Source of the DNA: Cylicocyclus nassatus
Taxonomy: Eukaryota; Nematoda; Chromadorea; Rhabditida; Strongylidae
Length of the DNA: 64,000 nt
Assembly: GCA_958299035.1 (NCBI GenBank)
Contig: CATQJL010000316.1
Span: 33,483,441-33,547,440, forward strand
Reading direction: 5' to 3'
Shown: positions 23,801 to 35,193 of the stretch, in pieces
Numbering within the stretch: position 1 is the first letter of the stretch
Layout: each line of letters starts with the position of its first letter
Translations under genes and position numbers: made by a program
The notes under the pieces: model-generated
Seen by the model: the letters and a program-made list of their open reading frames with translations, nothing else
Database searches by the model: none
What the model was told of the DNA's origin: nothing

Positions 23801-24649
23801 TACGCATGTCTTTTGGTGGTACGTACACCGCTTCATATTTTATATTCACCTCAATCGATTTTGGGTTTCGAGCTACTTTTGACTTTGAAGTGTATAGACT
23901 ACGTGCGCAGTGAAAGAATGTCTATGCTTAGGCGCTTGCTGTGAGAAAAAGCACAAAAAACTAAAGGCTTTCAAAAGCAGAAAGCAGCGAAGTAATGAAG
24001 TTTTACAACAATAATTCACTTCTTTTATTTGAGTATGCATAACATTAAACTTCTATAAATTTTGTTTTCAATCTTTGTACTTTGCTATCTCAATCCCTTT
24101 ACACTTTAGTATGTTTCATGAAATCTCAAATATTATATCATACATAGCTTCGTCTTCTCCATTAGCTGTTAAACGTTCATCTATAATTCTTTGAACCTGC
24201 AAAACAAGCGGTTAGATAGCGTTGCAAAAAAATTTCTAAGGAGCAAAAAAGTAGTTGACGTTGGAGACACACTTGTTCATTGCCAAAATCGACAATATAC
24301 CTATTGTTTCACTGTTGTCTCTGCGCACCTCTTGCAAAGTGATGACTAAAATTTTACTTCATAATCTCCTTGACAGAAATGTTAAAAAGGACAGAGCTAC
24401 AGTAATGAAGCAGGAGTATGCTGTGTGAAGTTATATCGCAAATAATGCGAAACATGACACACTGGTCAAGGTGTAAAGACATCCAGATTCTATGATTTAC
24501 AGATCATTTTTAGACCCGAACAAACATCATTTGCGATGTTCAGGTCTAGAAAAGGTCATGTTTCTGAGACCGTACACATAATGCAACAAAAAAATCCCTA
24601 CTCGATTAGGAGAGACTTTTATGCATTCCAGTAAAGCTTGCTCTTTTAG
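20801..24649. other. P2 intron, remainder
   Basis: About 3.8 kb with scattered short ORFs and no recognised gene, RNA or element ends. It terminates in the pyrimidine-rich acceptor 'gctcttttag' at 24649. Confidence 0.4.
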
Positions 24650-25088
24650 AAAACGTCGTCATTATGGAGGATACGGTATTCCCTATTCGTCTGGGAACGC
24701 TCCAGTGGTTACGCGCACGATACATGAGCCAGTGTGGGAACGAGAACCAGAACGCGTAGTGGTTGTTGTCCATCACCACCACCATCACGTTCCTCCTCCG
24801 CCTCCTCCGCTTCCTCCACCACCGCCACCTCCGCCACCACCGCCACCGCCTCCACCACCTCCTCCACCGCCACCACCTCCTCCACCGCCGCCACCACCGC
24901 CTCCGCCACCGCCACCGCCTCCGCCACCTCCTCCACCGCCTCCACCACCGCCTCCACCACCTCCTCCACCGCCACCACCACCGCCACCACCTCCACCACC
25001 TCCACGGTACTATCCATGCCGTAGACATTACAGAGGTTACCACCGAGGTTACAGAGGTCACCACTACTTACCATGCGGCTGTGTATAG
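24650..25088 (+). CDS. P2 exon 2: His6 and polyproline secreted protein
   Basis: With exon 1 this gives about 168 residues. Order: the Arg completed across the junction and KRR (24651-24659); a HYGGYGIPY segment; VTRTIHEPVWEREPER; five Val; six consecutive His; Val; then 71 codons (24792-25004) that are all Pro except one Leu after the sixth, so 64 prolines run unbroken. The tail RYYPCRRHYRGYHRGYRGHH-YLPCGCV holds three Cys. The prolines use CCA, CCT and CCG mixed and no CCC. The R-K-R-R after the signal peptide fits a furin-type site. Opposite-strand and other-frame ORFs over the repeat are shadows. Function is unknown; the His and Cys/Tyr content suggests metal binding or cross-linking, which is speculation. 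Confidence 0.75.
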
Positions 25089-25980
25089 CTTTGGTTGAGG
25101 TTTTTGAATATTTCGTTCAAAAAAGCTAAGAACCTATTCTTCTTGTCTAGTCTTCACATGTCAAAGTTATCCGAGTTATCCGAGCATTGCTTTGTAACAC
25201 GTTAAAGCGTCTGGAATAAAATCTGGTGAAGTTGATTGTTTCCGTTTGTATGAGACGTAGAGACGTCACTGAAGGTCACAATTGAATGGAAAAAGAACAC
25301 GTGAAACGGAGCCGCAAATTTCAAGAGTATTCATACTTCATTGAAGCATTTGCTTTGAGAATGCCGTTAGGTATCTAGTCTCCGTTATAAGAAAAATACC
25401 GCCATTAGAAAGAATGAACTAGCAAGCTGACCATTTCATAGAGTATTCTCACTTGCCTGTGAAGGAAGGGGGCTTATCTTTTGATCAATCACAATTCGAT
25501 CGCAAACCTGCTTCTCAGCTGGTTTCATTCAAAATGCATTAGCATGCCTTTTTTCTAGCATGGCTAAACATCATTGACCGCCACTTTAGATAACCACAAA
25601 ATTAACGGAGTTCCGAGCACCTTTACTTGTGTTGTTAATAGTCTTTTGGAAAAAGAGTAAATCAAAGCTTCAGCACTCTGATATAAGTTTCTAGGACGCA
25701 ACAGAATGGATTAGATTTGAATTTACGGTTCCTACTACAGATAGACATAGAGATCACCTAGCAAAGCTGATCTCTCTCCCTTCCTCGACAATTTATCGGT
25801 ATGAAAAAGATACAATAACATTAACCGGACTATTACGCACTGTACTAGTACAAAAAAAAGATACAGTTAGGTCAAAGTACGCACTCCATCCTACTCGTGC
25901 TTGCTTAATCTCATAATACTTCTAAACTAGAATGCATAGCATTAAAAGGTTATTCGAGGGCTTGAAACCATTTGTCCAAA
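25089..25980. other. P2 downstream region, no gene recognised
   Basis: Contains AATAAA at 25214-25219, about 125 bases after the P2 stop, as a plausible polyadenylation signal. Nothing else is recognised before the Helitron-like element. Confidence 0.4.
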
Positions 25981-26389
25981 TCTATATATATATATATATA
26001 TATATAAAACTCAAAAATTGTCAGTTTGGAGGGTATGTGCGTTATAGAAACGCACGCCGCTCAACCGATTCAGCTGAAACTTTGCGCACATATCTTTTCG
26101 ACCCTGCGCAGATGATAGGCTACTTTTTGCGGCTATTCGTTGAGCCCCTCTATCGATTTATTGATTTGTTTACGTTTTTCCAAGGAAGTGAGGGCTTATC
26201 ATGTTTAATCAAGCATTTTACCATAGTCATGTAAAGAAGGGCGGTGAAGCTCATTTTCACATCAGGATCACGAGGATGCGGTTTCGTCGAAGCGGGTCCC
26301 AGGGTAAGTCATCCACAACATTTAAGAAGGGGGGGGGGGCTTGCAGGTAGGTGACCAATGACCCGGGCTGGGCCAGGAAAGCCAACTAG
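25981..26389 (+). mobile_element. Short Helitron-like non-autonomous element
   Basis: It begins TC followed by an (AT)n-AAAACTC stretch after A25980, and ends GCCAACTAG before T26390. A small hairpin GGC-TGG-GCC (26366-26374) lies 11 bases before the terminal CTAG (26386-26389). Start TC, a subterminal hairpin, an end CTRR and insertion between A and T without target duplication are the Helitron signature. The 3' 25 bases align with those of 52993-54176. No Rep/helicase is encoded. Confidence 0.7.
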
Positions 26390-26743
26390 TAATGAATAAT
26401 ATTTAGTTTTTCCACATATCGTCGAATTGTAACTGACTATGCGTATTGCACACCATACGTACTATTTGACGACTTGTAAGTACAAATCTCCTTAATCCCA
26501 CTGACTTTTTCTTGTCTCCCTGTCTCTTTCGAATTGATTGGATATGTATCCTAATAGTACGCACTTCTACACTTTGCCACGCTAGAAAATGTTTTCCTGT
26601 GAGGATTTACTAGTAAGATTGTCGTCGGTTGCCCCGCACTCTGTGCAGACTCGTCTCACATATCAAGTTGCAACTGACTTCGAGCATAGTTCCAAGTCTT
26701 TTCACAAGCAAGGTCTCAAGGGCATGGATGTTGTCCGTTTAGG
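26390..26743. other. Region upstream of P3, no gene recognised
   Basis: The intergenic stretch holds a 75-codon frame at 26589-26813 that overlaps the conserved P3 upstream block and is not considered coding. Confidence 0.4.
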
Positions 26744-26775
26744 TTTTTCTCTCTGCGTGATGGATTTGCCAGGCA
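26744..26775 (+). promoter_or_regulatory. Conserved upstream element of P3
   Basis: TTTTTCTCTC (26744-26753) and TGGATTTGCCAGGC (26761-26774), ending 81 bases before the P3 ATG, align with the P2, P4 and P5 blocks. No TATA box is apparent here. Confidence 0.5.
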
Positions 26776-26854
26776 ACCGAGTGGACAACAGAAACGAATT
26801 GAATATCACCTAACAACATCATTAAAAACACATCTCCTTTAACAATTATTCCGA

Positions 26855-26916
26855 ATGTTCACAATTTTGCTGTTCTTCCTCTACCATACTTCGATTCTTG
26901 GGAATGTTTCCATAAG
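26855..26916 (+). CDS. P3 exon 1: signal peptide
   Basis: Twenty codons plus AG: MFTILLFFLYHTSILGNVSI then split Arg. A strongly hydrophobic N-terminus ends in small residues, followed by donor GTTAGT. Phase, length and the final (V/N)-x-I-R match the other family members. The intron to 27434 is only 517 bases, against about 5.6-5.9 kb in P2 and P4, making P3 the firmest two-exon model. Confidence 0.78.
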
Positions 26917-27433
26917 GTTAGTATGTCAATAATATAATTAGTAATACCATTCTTTGTTTCACTAAAGGCGAAAAAGAGAATTGAAAACAGTTTGGTAATT
27001 GGCAATCAATGATGTTCCCTTAGCGATACTCACCTTAAAAATACGAAGCGAAAGTATAAATGTGGATGTGTTTGTTTTAAGAAATTCTTTGTGAAAAACT
27101 TTCTCTTGTTGGGCATCTAAGAAGAGAACACCTTATTGTTAGATCGAAAGTGGTTTTTGCCTAAGGAGCTGCAAATTGGTTAACGCAGCATTGATGTTCA
27201 AGATCCCTTTTCTCTGCCAAATTCCTCTGTAAACGAAGTTGCGTTCAACTTAACTACACGATGTGCATTTTTAGCTCAGTTTCATGTAAATAAAAAATGG
27301 TGGTAGCTATCTAAGCATAAAGCAGCTTTTTTCAAAAGCTTCGCTCATACATAGCGTTTTCCTGCAGAATCTTCAATGAAAATGCAGCTGTAAAAAACTT
27401 CGCTAAAATGTTTCAAAAAACTGAATCTTTCAG

Positions 27434-27785
27434 AAAGCAGCGTCAAGACTTAGAGAAATACGGTGTTCCTGACCTGAGAACCTTTACAACAACAAGACCA
27501 ATAATACAGGAAGCAAGTCCTGCATGGGTTGCAGAACCGATGCAAGAAGCAGCCCCTATATGGATTAAAGAGGCAGATGAAGGATCAGATGAGGAATCAG
27601 ACGAAGAACATGGGGAGCCAAATCGCATGGTTTTTCTCGTCCAGCAGCCTCAACCACAATCACCATTACTATATCCAATTCATCCGCCTTCAACCGTTCC
27701 TTTTTATTCTCCTACAGTTCAATACGTTCCTCCACTTCCTTACTGTTGTCTGTTAAGCCCCTACCCCTTACTCCCTTACTACTGA
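27434..27785 (+). CDS. P3 exon 2: acidic, Pro/Tyr-rich secreted protein
   Basis: It follows acceptor 'gaatctttcag'. The mature part opens (R)KQRQDLEKYGVPD and continues with TTRPIIQEASPAWVAEPM, an acidic stretch EGSDEESDEEHGEP, then NRMVFLVQQ, and a Pro/Tyr/Leu-rich end finishing in YPLLPYY and TGA. The total is about 137 residues. It keeps the family order (basic start, YGVP, W..EP, R-MV-x-V, Pro body) but replaces the His6/polyPro of P2 with Gln/Pro and adds the acidic block. No known domain. Secretion is inferred from exon 1. Confidence 0.78.
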
Positions 27786-28667
27786 TACTTTGTCTCATTT
27801 ACTGTTTACATTTAATCGCTATAGGTCTTTGAAAGAGTTGCCGTTTATGTGATCATGATTCCCCTAATCCATTGCACTCGAGCTTCCGAAAAAATTGTAA
27901 ATGTAGTGATATACTATAATACTTTTTGTTATGTTTTACTTTAGTGTGATGCTTGTAATCAGCATGTCAATCAATCTTCATGCATAGAAAAAGGGACCAC
28001 ACAGAAATCGCAGTTCCGCCATTGAAAGAGGAGACAGTGCCGTATCATCGCGCCAATTTCAAGACAATTTCGTGGCAGGTGGATGTACCTATGTCGCATC
28101 CAATACATAGCAATCAAGTACTAACTCTTCTCTTGGATACTAGAGCAACAAACTGGCGTCCCCGGTGCCGCATGGGTCGGGATAGATTAGCTCTGCTGGT
28201 AAAATATAATCTTCAGTCAAAGAATTGGTCCAGACTGCGCGGCGTGCGCAGCCTGGGAACCTAGTGCTTCAGTATAGCAGTAAGCACAACGCGTACATCA
28301 ATTTGGCCCCTGAAGAGTCCAGTGACTTACTTTCACTTCGTCTTTTCTTGGTTTACTCTTACCTCGCATTGTCTCTCCATCCTTCCTGCTCCAGATTTAC
28401 TTCAAATATGAATCGAAGCGCTCCTGTTTCTCCTGCTATGTATTCGACTATCTTTGCTGACTGCCTTTGCAACACCGCATAATCTCAAAATGTTGAGCTT
28501 CTGACCCATTCTAAATGACCACAGGGAAATATGATACTTCGATAATGTTTTGTAAGCTCCCATTTTTTTATGTGAGCAAACAATGAATGACTGGCAGAAA
28601 ACCCCACTAAAATATAGCCTATGCGAAAAGTAGCCTATGTTATCCGTGGTGCCTTATTCATGAACGA
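27786..28667. other. P3 downstream region, no gene recognised
   Basis: Open frames at 27980-28264 and 28225-28482 lack domains or splice support. GACTGCGCGGCGTGCGCAG at 28230-28248 is a GC-rich near-palindrome like those at 41.9 and 48.5 kb. Confidence 0.35.
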
Positions 28668-29985
28668 CTTATAAGCAGGGTCAAGCAAGAGGTGTGGCAC
28701 ACGATCGCTGGTTACGACCACCCTCCCCCTCTTATTGCTGTCTCAAAAAGACGCCCTGAACTATATACCTAAGTTAGCATTACTTGAAGGCCTTGTCAAA
28801 CACAACGGGCAACATATCCATACTTAGCATGTCAATTAACCCCGGTAGACAATGTTTGAGCGAATTCTGAAGTTTCAAGATATTGGGTCACCTAAGTGAA
28901 ATCGCCACTTTCCAGCATGTTTAACTTTGTTTCAAAGGTGAAGTAGCTAGCTGTTTTTGCACTTAAGACAAAGCACTACTCCTTCTTTGGCCACTTCAGA
29001 AATCTCGCTTCAAAAGACCTCCTAACTTTGGAATTAGAAGCCAACCAAAATCTCGTTTTTCCCATTTTTCGAATTTGATCGCTGTGCTTTCACCAAATAT
29101 TTCTCAGAGCTAAGAAGACGAATCAGGCTCAAATCACTCCTATGGAATCTACGTGGTCTGGGCTATCGATTCATATAAATAATGTTCGCTAAAAAGATTT
29201 TTTTTGATATAAATGGGGTGTGGTTTATATCGTTATTACTGCTTAACCTTCTTCTTTACATAGCAGAAATTTCATATAAAAACATTTCTTCAAGAGCAAG
29301 ATATAATCGTTTTTCCTTACCTATGCAAATGTAAAATACTAGTAAAATACAGCGAAAATATTGGGATACGATTACATGCTAAGTCTGCGCTACTTTGTGA
29401 ATCGCAAGGGTAGACGACAAGGATTTATGTATTTGATAGCCTAAGCCTCGTAATCTACATTAAAGTGATTTGAGCCTGATTGTCTTTTCTAGCCTGAGAT
29501 ATTGAAAACGAAAAATGGAACAAACGAGATTTTGGCTTGCTCTTAATTCCTTAATTTGGAGGTCATTTAAAGTAGGATTTCTATTGTGAGCAAAGAAATA
29601 GTAGTTCTTTGTAATAAACGCAAAAAGAATTAGTTAACTCATCTATGGAACAAAGTAACATGCTTGAAAACGACCATCTCACTTAGGTGGTCCTGCATTT
29701 GGAAACCTCAGAATTCGCTGAAATTTGGACACAAGAGTTATTTTACTTGCTGATTACAAAACGATGCTCTTATGCTTTATAGATCTTAAATTATGCTTAC
29801 TGTATGTATACGAGAATGGGTCAAATATCAATGTGCTAGTATTTTGCATGAGCCCTAATTGACCTTGTTAACGAATACCATGTTATGTAAACAGCGGACG
29901 CCTTGATAACGACCCCCCCCTTTGATTCCTCAATACGACCCCCCAGGTGTGGATGCCACACCCCACGCTTGACCCTGCTTATAAG
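28668..29985. mobile_element. hAT-like element with perfect 8-bp target duplication
   Basis: The ends CAGGGTCAAGC (28676-28686) and GCTTGACCCTG (29967-29977) are exact 11-bp inverted repeats. They are flanked on both sides by CTTATAAG (28668-28675 and 29978-29985). An 8-bp duplication and CAGGG ends define the hAT superfamily. The 1.3 kb interior has no transposase, so it is non-autonomous. Subterminal sequence also contains the paired GTGTGGCA-type blocks. A sister copy lies at 35202-36605. Confidence 0.88.
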
Positions 29986-31230
29986 TTACAAGTTAGCCTT
30001 AGTTAATTTATAAGTTTGTATTTTACGTGTTCCAAATTAGGAGCCACAATCGTCTTAACTATAACACAAGACTTTGCCTGTTTTGGAAAAGTGCAAGCTT
30101 AGAGCCAGTGTTGGCGATTATGGGGTGTTTATGTAAAAGGTTCTCTTGCTATATGTATTTCTTCAGTATCGGTTTAATAATCTGTTCCGTTAAGTACGAA
30201 AACAAGAGAATACACCCAGTCTTGTTTTATTATGAGGAGCTTTGATGATGACTCCATTGCTGGGATCGTTGTAATGTGTAAATGCAACGAAAATCATACT
30301 AACTTGTCGCTAAGATAAGATTCATTTCTTGACCTTACAAAAGAGGCCTTTGGTTGAGAAACGGGTCTCATTTTTGTGATCAGCATGTCGAATAACACCC
30401 CGCTCAAAATCTAGGGCAATTCAAAAATTTCCCCATCATACCGTGAACCCACCGTAACCTTTACATAAGGTGGTGAAATTCGGCAAGATTGTCTGCTAAG
30501 CTATCATCATAATCCTTATATTGCCAAAAAATGAATGCGCTAGGTTTAAAAAAAAGGAAAGTTATATGAAAGGATGCGTTACTTATGTGCCCACCTAATA
30601 AAAAAGCATGCTATTCGCTCTGGGGACAGTAGAGCATCGCATTTGAATCATGAAAATTTGCGTTATTTCCATATTAACCTGCAAAAAAATACAGTCTGTG
30701 TGAGCGTGTTGAGCGGGTGTTAGATCCGATATGTTTTTTAGACGAGAATATATAGCTTCTCAATTTTCGAGGACTCAGAGTTTCTTAAATCTCGGGTTCA
30801 GATTGGATGTGCACTGAAGTTGCTGCAAACATTACACTCTTGTATTGTTCACTATGCTCTATTGAACGGTACCCTGCATCAATCAGATCAAGGAGTATAC
30901 TTCCAAATTATTCAAGACTGAAAAAACCGAGTTTGCATAAATATGAAAAAAGTTAGTTTGCAGGAAAATTTCCCTTGTATAGACTATACGATTTGCAAGA
31001 AATTTCTGTATTGTTTAGTCTAGTTAGCGGGCTGTTGTATTTTTCCACATTTGAAGTGTTGTTCTTAGACTTTGTTATCCACAGAAGATAAAAGTTGCAT
31101 TTGCATCATATTGCAAACTTAAACCTTTTTTTATTTCGTGAAAGCTAATCTTACAATTGATCTAGGATTTGGAGACACTCTTGGCTCGAATTGCGCCGGA
31201 ACTTTACTGTCAACTCATCTATAATAGGAA
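29986..31230. other. No gene recognised
   Basis: AT-rich intergenic sequence up to the minus-strand Helitron-like element. No supported ORF. Confidence 0.4.
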
Positions 31231-31606
31231 CTAGCTTGCTTACCCCGCTCCGCTCGGCCCTGTCAAAACATTGTATCTAATGAAGGTCCCATCCCTATCC
31301 CTGTACAGCCTTTCCCTGTGCACACTTCTACACTTCATTTCCAGTTCCTTATGTTGTTTTCGAAATCACCATGCCTACTTACCACCCTGTGCCAACTCCT
31401 AGCCCTTCAGCTCAAATTTTGAAAAAAATCGATAAAATCGATAAAAGTAATAGGTAATACCACAAACTAATATTGCATTCATAAACAGCGTGCTCGATTA
31501 CCCCCTCCCCCCCCCCCCTCCCTGTGGCAACTCCCAGCCTGTAGATCAAACTTTGCCAAAATCGACGAAATTTTAAAAGTAACCGATAATCCTGAAAACT
31601 ATTATA

Positions 31607-32490
31607 TTAGGTTGCCCGAAAGTTTTGTCGCTTTTTTTCAACGCCCACTAAAACCCATAGAATACCAATTCATGGACGATCTAGGTATCATTTGATTCAG
31701 ATTTTTATCCTCTTTCTTACTGCTAAATCTGCTCTCTGATCTACCCTGTCTCTGTCTTTGCAATGCTATCGCCATGGCATTTTGAGCAGTTCAGCACTAA
31801 CGCCAATTTCCTGAATTCGGAAAATTTTTACCCCGATGTTTTCAAAGGGCGCTAGTAGCTGTTATGTAGAGCAAATCTTTGGCTACATTGTGTCTACTTT
31901 AAATTAAATGGATCACGTTTCTCAAGTCTGTTATAATTATTTATTGAAGAAAAACCGCGGCTTTTTGTTTGCGTTTACCACTTAAAAGTACCGAAAATTC
32001 CAAAAAGCTGCTTTTTCGAAGCAAATCAAACTTAGTTATGTTGCATATTTATCGTTTATTAGCAATTAGTTTCAATTCGCAGAAATTTCAAAAGCTTTCA
32101 TGTTTTTGCTGCGATTGCGTGTTTCATGACTTTGCCAAAAATCGAGACCTCCGAAAGAATAATTTTTTCAAACTAAAAACAGAAGATTGGGAGAATCTAA
32201 AAACACTGCCATATAGCCGGAGAATTGCTCTATTTAACCCATACTTAACCCTTTCCGAAACCATGAAATGAAATTCTTGAAAATTAGCCTAACTTTAAGC
32301 AGAAAAAATTGGCAGGTGGAGAATTTTGGCAATTATCAAAGAAAGCATACAAGATTGTGGTTCGAAAATGTATCCTTCTGAAGGAGAAGAAAAAGCTGCA
32401 TCGAATGCATGTTGAAACTCACTCAGGTCTTTATTATGCATATTTTTATAGCGGTTTCAAAAAACCGACAAAACTTTCGGGATAACCTAA
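31607..32490. mobile_element. Mariner-like MITE A
   Basis: Ends TTAGGTTGCCCGAAAGTTTTG and CAAAACTTTCGGGATAACCTAA are inverted, with TA at 31605-31606 and 32491-32492. It is 884 bp with no transposase. TTAGGTTG termini with a TA target are typical of mariner-family elements in nematodes. Confidence 0.75.
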
Positions 32491-32492
32491 TA

Positions 32493-33336
32493 TTAGGTTG
32501 GCACGAAAGTTCTTGCGTAATTCAGACAAAATTCGATAACTTTTCGAAGACTTAACCTAAATTCACAATCTTGTATGCTAAAAATATTAGAAGTCTTACG
32601 CTTTATGATGCATGTTTACGAATAAGATTCCGTGAGCTGGACGTCAAGAACGAAGCTCTCGAATATGGGGCTTCAAATTTTGCGATTTTGAGTTTGGTGC
32701 CAGAAAATCGCAGAGTGCCGCTAGCTAGCCGAAAAAAATCTGTAGAATTTACTTACACCATATGTTACTTTGGAAGGCTTTGATCTTGCACGGTGAAGCA
32801 AAAACAAAAAATTCGTGAAATAAGTCATTTTGCGGAAAAAATCCCCTCATGTCCGCAGTTTTCCGGCGAAAACACTTTTTTACAATCGAGAAAACGTCGC
32901 AAGGCTCTAAATAGGCACTATATCTAATTTCTGGTTGCAAACTGTGTTTCTGTGGAAAAGTTAGAGCGATAAGGGGATTTGTCCTCTGAAATGAGAATTT
33001 TCACAAATTTTTTGTTTTCGCGTTTCAATGCGAGATCAAAGCCTGCTAAAATAACGTATGGACTTTTGCTGTGAAAGTAAAATCTACGGATTTTTTTCGG
33101 CTAGCTAGCGGCACTCTGCGATTTTCTGGCACCAAACTCAAAATCGCAAAATTTGAAGCGCCGTATTCGAGAGCTTCGTTCTTGATGTCCAGCTCACGGA
33201 ATCTTACGCTTAAACATCCATTATGAAGCCTAAGGCTTTTTATATTTTTAGCATACAAGATTGTGAATTTAGGCTTAGTCTTTGATAAGTTAGTGAATTT
33301 AGTTTGAATTACGCAAGAACTTTCGTGCCAACCTAA
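32493..33336. mobile_element. Mariner-like MITE B with long inverted arms
   Basis: Ends TTAGGTTGGCACGAAAGTTC and GAACTTTCGTGCCAACCTAA lie between TA dinucleotides at 32491-32492 and 33337-33338. The arms extend about 260 bases inward and contain an inverted 'cgcagagtgccgctagctagc' block, so the element can fold into a long hairpin. It shares its left TA with element A's right TA. The ORFs at 32571-32783 and 33378-33046 are mirror shadows of the arms. Confidence 0.78.
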
Positions 33337-33711
33337 TAGTATTTGGAATCTCCAACTTACCCCCTCCCCCTCTGGCAACTCCCAGCATGTAGCTCAAACT
33401 TCGCAAAAAATCGATAAAATCGATAAAAGTAATCGATGATTCCAGAAAGCAATATTGTATTCGTAATCAGCATGCTCACTTACCCCCTTTCGCCAACCCC
33501 CACCCTCGTAGGCCATACTACGCAAAAAATAAAAATCGATAAAATCGATGTCGATCGATAACGAAAAGTAGGCTATGACACGCTCCCTGCCCCGAAGTAT
33601 AAGTGTGCCAAATTTGATCCAAATCGGTTCAGAAATAGAAATTTCTATTCCGCACATACCTACACACAGGCAGACAGAGAGAAAGACACATATTCAGTTT
33701 TATATACAAGA

Positions 33712-35193
33712 TTCTATATTCAACTACAACAATATCCAGAGTATAGCTAAGACATAGAACTTCAACTTAATTGTCGACTTTATAAGAACATGCAAAAATT
33801 TGCGTCATGCACAGGAATAAACATTTATATTTCAAGGGCCTAAAACCCCTTATCCTTGATAGGTATATATCTTTGATATCGCAACATTTACAAGAAAGGG
33901 TGATGAATGGACACAATTGAACAGGATACACCACTTTTTCTATTATGTTCATCCCAGATCAGCGTTTTTTTCAGAGTGCAAACAATCTGTCATCTTTTAG
34001 AAGACACTTATCGCATGGAATCGCAAGGAAATCGATGTAGTGACACACGGGTAGAAGAAATAATTTGTGTACAGTGTAAAAAGGAAAGTATCAAAAAAGA
34101 AAGTGCAGAGAAAATTATTTGAACTTCCGAAAGTTTTTTCAATGTTCGACCTTCTTTGATTTGGCAGGTAATCTTGATATAACTCTTTGCTCTAGCTTAA
34201 CCACGCTGGTCCGTTTTCATACTGGTCCGTAGGTTTCTGACAATTCCAGCATGGGTCAGCATGAACCCGGCATCAAGACGATATGATCGTTACTTAAGGC
34301 TGTCGTTTCGGCGACTTCACTTTTATCGAGGCCAGGAATCAAATACCGTTCTATAGAATACTTTTCTCCGCATTTCACCGCAGCGGCTAATTTGAGGGAT
34401 CAAATGAAATAAAGTACTAGGAGGGGAGACAAAGCTCACCAAATACAGGGTTTTGGAGCCAAGGCAGCTCCTTTGAGGGGAAGCGACTATCAACTGCAAT
34501 AATTCAAGAGGTCAAGCCGACGCGCCCGCCAACGTCATCCTACTGACAGGGGAAAAGTGTTATGTCAAAGTGGCCTTTTTAGATAATGGTTTGGTAATGG
34601 TTTGTATTGCACGGTGGTTCCAAATTTGTCTTTCAAATCTGCCAAGCTACCCTAGACGCCGGTCATGACCGTTATTTAGAACGAAAAATGGATGCAGAAC
34701 TTGGGTAAAATCGACTGTTACAATCTTTTCAACGCTCATATAAGGCAATGTTATGTATTAGCATATTAGACAAAATGCATCCATTGCATAAGCGGCTCTG
34801 ATAATTGGCACTGGACCATTTGAGCAAATTTGGCAATTTTGTTCCAGTTTGCGTTTATTTTTTTGACCTGAAAAACGCTCATAACTCGGCTTCCAGAGGC
34901 GCTTGGCAGATTAGGAAAGTACGTTTGGAATCACTCAAATCAGCATGAGTCTCATCTGAAAAGGCCACTTCGACTAATCACGCTTTCCTTGTGAGTTAGA
35001 TCAGGTTTGCATAAGGTCTTGCAGAATGAGTTTTTGCGTCACCGTTAAACAGTTTGTTCTGAGTAATTTTGTACTTTTGCGTTCATCCAAACTCTCAGAT
35101 GTTTTAGGTACAGTTTCGGGTTTCTTGAGACTTTGACTGAAGCCATCTTAATAATCCTTAATTCGCATAAAAGAACTCGCTTTGTTTCCCCAA
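33712..35193. other. No gene recognised
   Basis: Includes an ATG-initiated 71-codon frame (33907-34122) rich in Lys/Glu/Ser at its end, without domains or splice support. Blocks near 34680 and 34870 ('aacgctcata', 'gcttggcagat') resemble pieces of the foldback family at 3.3 kb. Confidence 0.35.

Larger units (their letters stand above)
31231..33711 (-). mobile_element. Helitron-like element carrying two mariner MITEs
   Basis: On the minus strand the 5' end is TCTTGTATATAAAACTG after A (complement of T33712). The 3' end is GGGGTAAGCAAGCTAG (complement of 31231-31246), before T. Both ends parallel 52993-54176, including the accession-like block TTGGCACAC near the 5' end and ATCGAT-rich minisatellite units inside (about 31420-31605 and 33340-33560). 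The two mariner-type elements at 31607-33336 interrupt one minisatellite unit. Confidence 0.68.

Noticed and set aside
24606..25098. Arg/Trp-rich, Val/Ala-rich, Ser/Thr-rich and His/Leu-rich frames over the proline tract
   Set aside because: Frame and strand shadows of the CCN repeat; only the + frame with splice context, family resemblance and a Tyr/Cys tail is kept.
25991..26008. (TA)n as a functional promoter
   Set aside because: It belongs to the AT-rich 5' end of the Helitron-like element.
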